Below are positions 4,709-6,087 of a stretch of 6,087 nt of DNA, in pieces (within the stretch, counting starts at the first letter, position 1; every line of letters starts with the position of its first letter). Source of the DNA: Candidatus Lloydbacteria bacterium RIFCSPLOWO2_02_FULL_54_12. Lineage in GTDB: Bacteria; Patescibacteriota; Minisyncoccia; Phycocordibacterales; UBA6899. Below the pieces are notes generated by a model. It saw only the letters and a program-made list of their open reading frames with translations, was not told the origin of the DNA and made no database searches. Location: assembly GCA_001819095.1 (NCBI GenBank), contig MHLS01000026.1, positions 1 through 6,087 on the forward strand, given 5' to 3'. The translations under genes and the position numbers were made by a program.

Positions 4709-4714
4709 TATAAT
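4709..4714 (+). promoter_or_regulatory. -10 box of the rightward promoter (cytochrome b operon)
   Basis: A perfect TATAAT. The -35 position is poor: TTGTGC at 4684-4689 is 19 bp away and overlaps the operator-like dyad, as expected for a regulated promoter. Transcription would start near 4721, leaving a leader of about 77-95 nt. That leader contains GAGTCCG twice (4734-4740 and 4762-4768), with no other structure I can name. Confidence 0.5.
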
Positions 4715-4797
4715 ATATGGCAAGAGACCGCTAGAGTCCGTTTGCGCTACCCCCAAATGTCGAGTCCGAGGCGGCACACCCCATTTCCGCGCACAAG

Positions 4798-5226
4798 ATG
4801 CTGCGCCCGAAGAACATGAGAACAGATATTATATTTTGGTTTTTTTTGCCGATATTCCTTGTCGGAACCACAGCTTTTGCTCATGGCGGGGCGGAATCCG
4901 GCCCCGAGACGCGTCACCCCGAGACCCAGATCGGACTTCCCGGCTCGCGTATGGGCCATGATGATATGGGGACTACGACAGGAGGTATGACCCGCGGAGA
5001 GGTTGCCGAGCTGATCGAGGATACACAGGCTGTCGAGGAGAAGCGTTCGGCGATAAAACTGACGTTACTCACGTTGTCAATCGTCGGTCTTATCTACTTA
5101 TATTTTCCACGCAGGTCAACTGTTGCACCCCTCGCCTCAACGACCACCAGTTCACCCGCTCCGCAAACTCCGCTTTCCGCATCGACCGCCGCGAAGACGG
5201 ACGATATCGAAAGGCGCTCACCGTGA
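4798..5226 (+). CDS. Exported His/Met-rich, membrane-anchored protein of unknown function
   Basis: 142 aa from the ATG at 4798. An in-frame ATG at 4816 (residue 7) is equally possible. The N-terminus is a signal peptide or anchor (IIFWFFLPIFLVGTTAFA, 11-28) with a likely cut after AFA at Ala28. The exported part (29-85) carries His29, His40, His54 and Met52, Met57, Met64 in a Gly/Asp/Thr-rich context (MGHDDMGTTTGGM), resembling copper-handling Met/His segments by composition only. A short acidic helix (65-83) precedes a second hydrophobic helix (about 86-104, IKLTLLTLSIVGLIYLYF) with basic residues (Arg105, Arg106) behind it. This implies an extracytoplasmic loop and a cytoplasmic Ser/Thr/Pro/Ala-rich tail. 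It lies 40 nt upstream of the cytochrome b gene on the same strand, probably one transcript. The family is not recognised; an accessory redox or metal-supply subunit is inferred. Confidence 0.7.
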   Translation: MLRPKNMRTDIIFWFFLPIFLVGTTAFAHGGAESGPETRHPETQIGLPGSRMGHDDMGTTTGGMTRGEVAELIEDTQAVEEKRSAIKLTLLTLSIVGLIYLYFPRRSTVAPLASTTTSSPAPQTPLSASTAAKTDDIERRSP

Positions 5227-5266
5227 GTTTTAAACGGAACGCAAAGTCTATCTGCTCGTTATTTTT

Positions 5267-6087
5267 ATGCTTCTTGCACTGAAAAACCTCAAATCAGAAC
5301 TTCAACAGACCGGCATGATACTCGGAGGGCTTTTGCTCACGCTCCTCTTCTTCACCGTTGTATCCGGAATTATCCTTGCGCTTTTCTACAATACCCAGCC
5401 GGAAGAAACATACCGAAGCGTGCTCGCCATCACGGAAAATCCGTTCACTGCATTCATTCGCAATTTTCATTATTGGGCGACGGACCTGCTTATCTTCACG
5501 CTCTTTCTCCACATCACCCGCGTTGCGCTGACCAAGCCGTCCGGCAAGCCGCGCAGATACGCGTGGTGGATAGGTGTCGGTCTTCTCATTTTGGTCGGGT
5601 CAGAGATGCTCCTCGGTACGTTCCTTCGCGGTGACCAAGAGTCGATTGAGGCATACACGCACTTTTTTCTCGGGACGACGGGCGTTGTCGCGAGTTACTT
5701 GCCTTTTGTGACGGTGATTACCGACTTTTTCTCCGGACACACCGCGTTGTTCCGGTTCTTTATTTTCCACGCGGTGGTCGTTCCTTTCGGCATCCTCTCG
5801 GTTATCGTCATTCATGGACTTTTTGCGCCGTCATTTCGCGCGATGATCGCACCATGGAAGAAGATGAGTGATGCGACCATCCGCGGCGAACTCAAGCCCC
5901 AGCCGGGTTTCTGGAGGACGCCGTCGGTTCGAAAGATGGGGATGCTCACACTCGTTGCGCTTGTTGTTATCATCGTTCTTTCGCTCTTGCTTCCGGCACC
6001 CCTCCTTTCGGAGCCTCACGGCGGGATGGAAGTGACCAAGACGCCATGGTGGATACTCTGGGTGGTTGCTGTCGAGAACATCTACGG
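5267..6087 (+). CDS. Cytochrome b (bc1/b6f superfamily), 3' end cut by the window
   Basis: 273 complete codons are visible and the frame runs open off the window. This is the membrane subunit that oxidises quinol and carries two b hemes. Helix B has R-N-F-H68-Y-W with H82-I-T-R (H-X13-H), and helix D has F-H168 with H183-G (H-X14-H). All four heme ligands are present, and X14 in helix D is the cytochrome b6-type spacing. The N-terminal LGG (19-21) aligns with that of b6, but the b6 heme-c Cys just before it is Ile18, and the visible protein has no cysteine at all. The LPWDQ motif after helix C is altered to LRGDQ (120-124). After four helices comes a fused second part with another helix (about 224-242) and TPWWILW (259-265), matching the position of the Qo PEWY/APWY motif. 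The next in-frame stop upstream is at 5231-5233. The ATG at 5267 has no Shine-Dalgarno. Confidence 0.88.
   Translation, partial: MLLALKNLKSELQQTGMILGGLLLTLLFFTVVSGIILALFYNTQPEETYRSVLAITENPFTAFIRNFHYWATDLLIFTLFLHITRVALTKPSGKPRRYAWWIGVGLLILVGSEMLLGTFLRGDQESIEAYTHFFLGTTGVVASYLPFVTVITDFFSGHTALFRFFIFHAVVVPFGILSVIVIHGLFAPSFRAMIAPWKKMSDATIRGELKPQPGFWRTPSVRKMGMLTLVALVVIIVLSLLLPAPLLSEPHGGMEVTKTPWWILWVVAVENIY

Noticed and set aside
4626..4961. A 111-residue plus-strand frame across the divergent promoter region
   Set aside because: It would cover both -10 boxes and the operator-like dyad, has no domain, and overlaps the better exported-protein frame.
5294..6019. Several minus-strand frames opposite cytochrome b
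   Set aside because: They are rich in Arg/Glu/Lys and are shadows of the cytochrome b codons.

Overview
The window (6087 bases) looks like a chromosomal segment of a bacterium with a small genome, most likely a Patescibacteria/CPR member of Parcubacteria type. This is an inference. It rests on a secreted protein with a coiled coil, a PG_binding_1 domain and fibronectin-III repeats, an architecture I associate with Parcubacteria; on several start codons without a clear Shine-Dalgarno; and on compact genes separated by strong hairpin terminators. No rRNA, tRNA, CRISPR array, transposase or phage gene was seen.

Layout. 1-542: a terminator of an upstream gene, then a gene-free stretch with a cluster of GGTNNNACC dyads, then a sigma70-type promoter and a structured leader. 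543-1796 (+): a secreted PG-binding/FN3 protein, followed by a terminator. 1797-2176: a second gene-free stretch with more of the same dyads, a long imperfect hairpin, and a near-consensus promoter with a Shine-Dalgarno. 2177-3337 (+): an NAD-type isocitrate dehydrogenase whose C-terminal region appears tandemly duplicated, followed by a strong terminator. 3452-3673 (+): a one-helix membrane protein with a zinc-ribbon-like Cys4 motif. 3692-3730: a 17-bp-stem bidirectional terminator between convergent genes.

4565-3783 (-): a two-gene operon of small multi-helix, His-containing membrane proteins. The first gene carries a frameshift, and it overlaps the second through ATGA. 4566-4797: a divergent promoter region with a near-perfect 12-bp-arm dyad lying between the two extended or consensus -10 boxes. 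4798-5226 (+): a secreted or membrane-anchored His/Met-rich protein of unknown function. 5267-6087 (+): the start of a cytochrome b of the bc1/b6f superfamily, cut off by the window edge. It has all four heme-ligand histidines and b6-type spacing.

The right third (3783-6087) reads as a divergently transcribed membrane redox module: cytochrome b and a His/Met-rich exported protein on one side, small membrane proteins with conserved-looking histidines on the other, and a shared operator-like dyad between them. A quinol-oxidising cytochrome b is unexpected in most Patescibacteria, so this is the best candidate for an undescribed system. The second notable signal is the GGTNNNACCTTR dyad family, which fills both intergenic regions flanking the secreted protein and was not seen elsewhere in the window.
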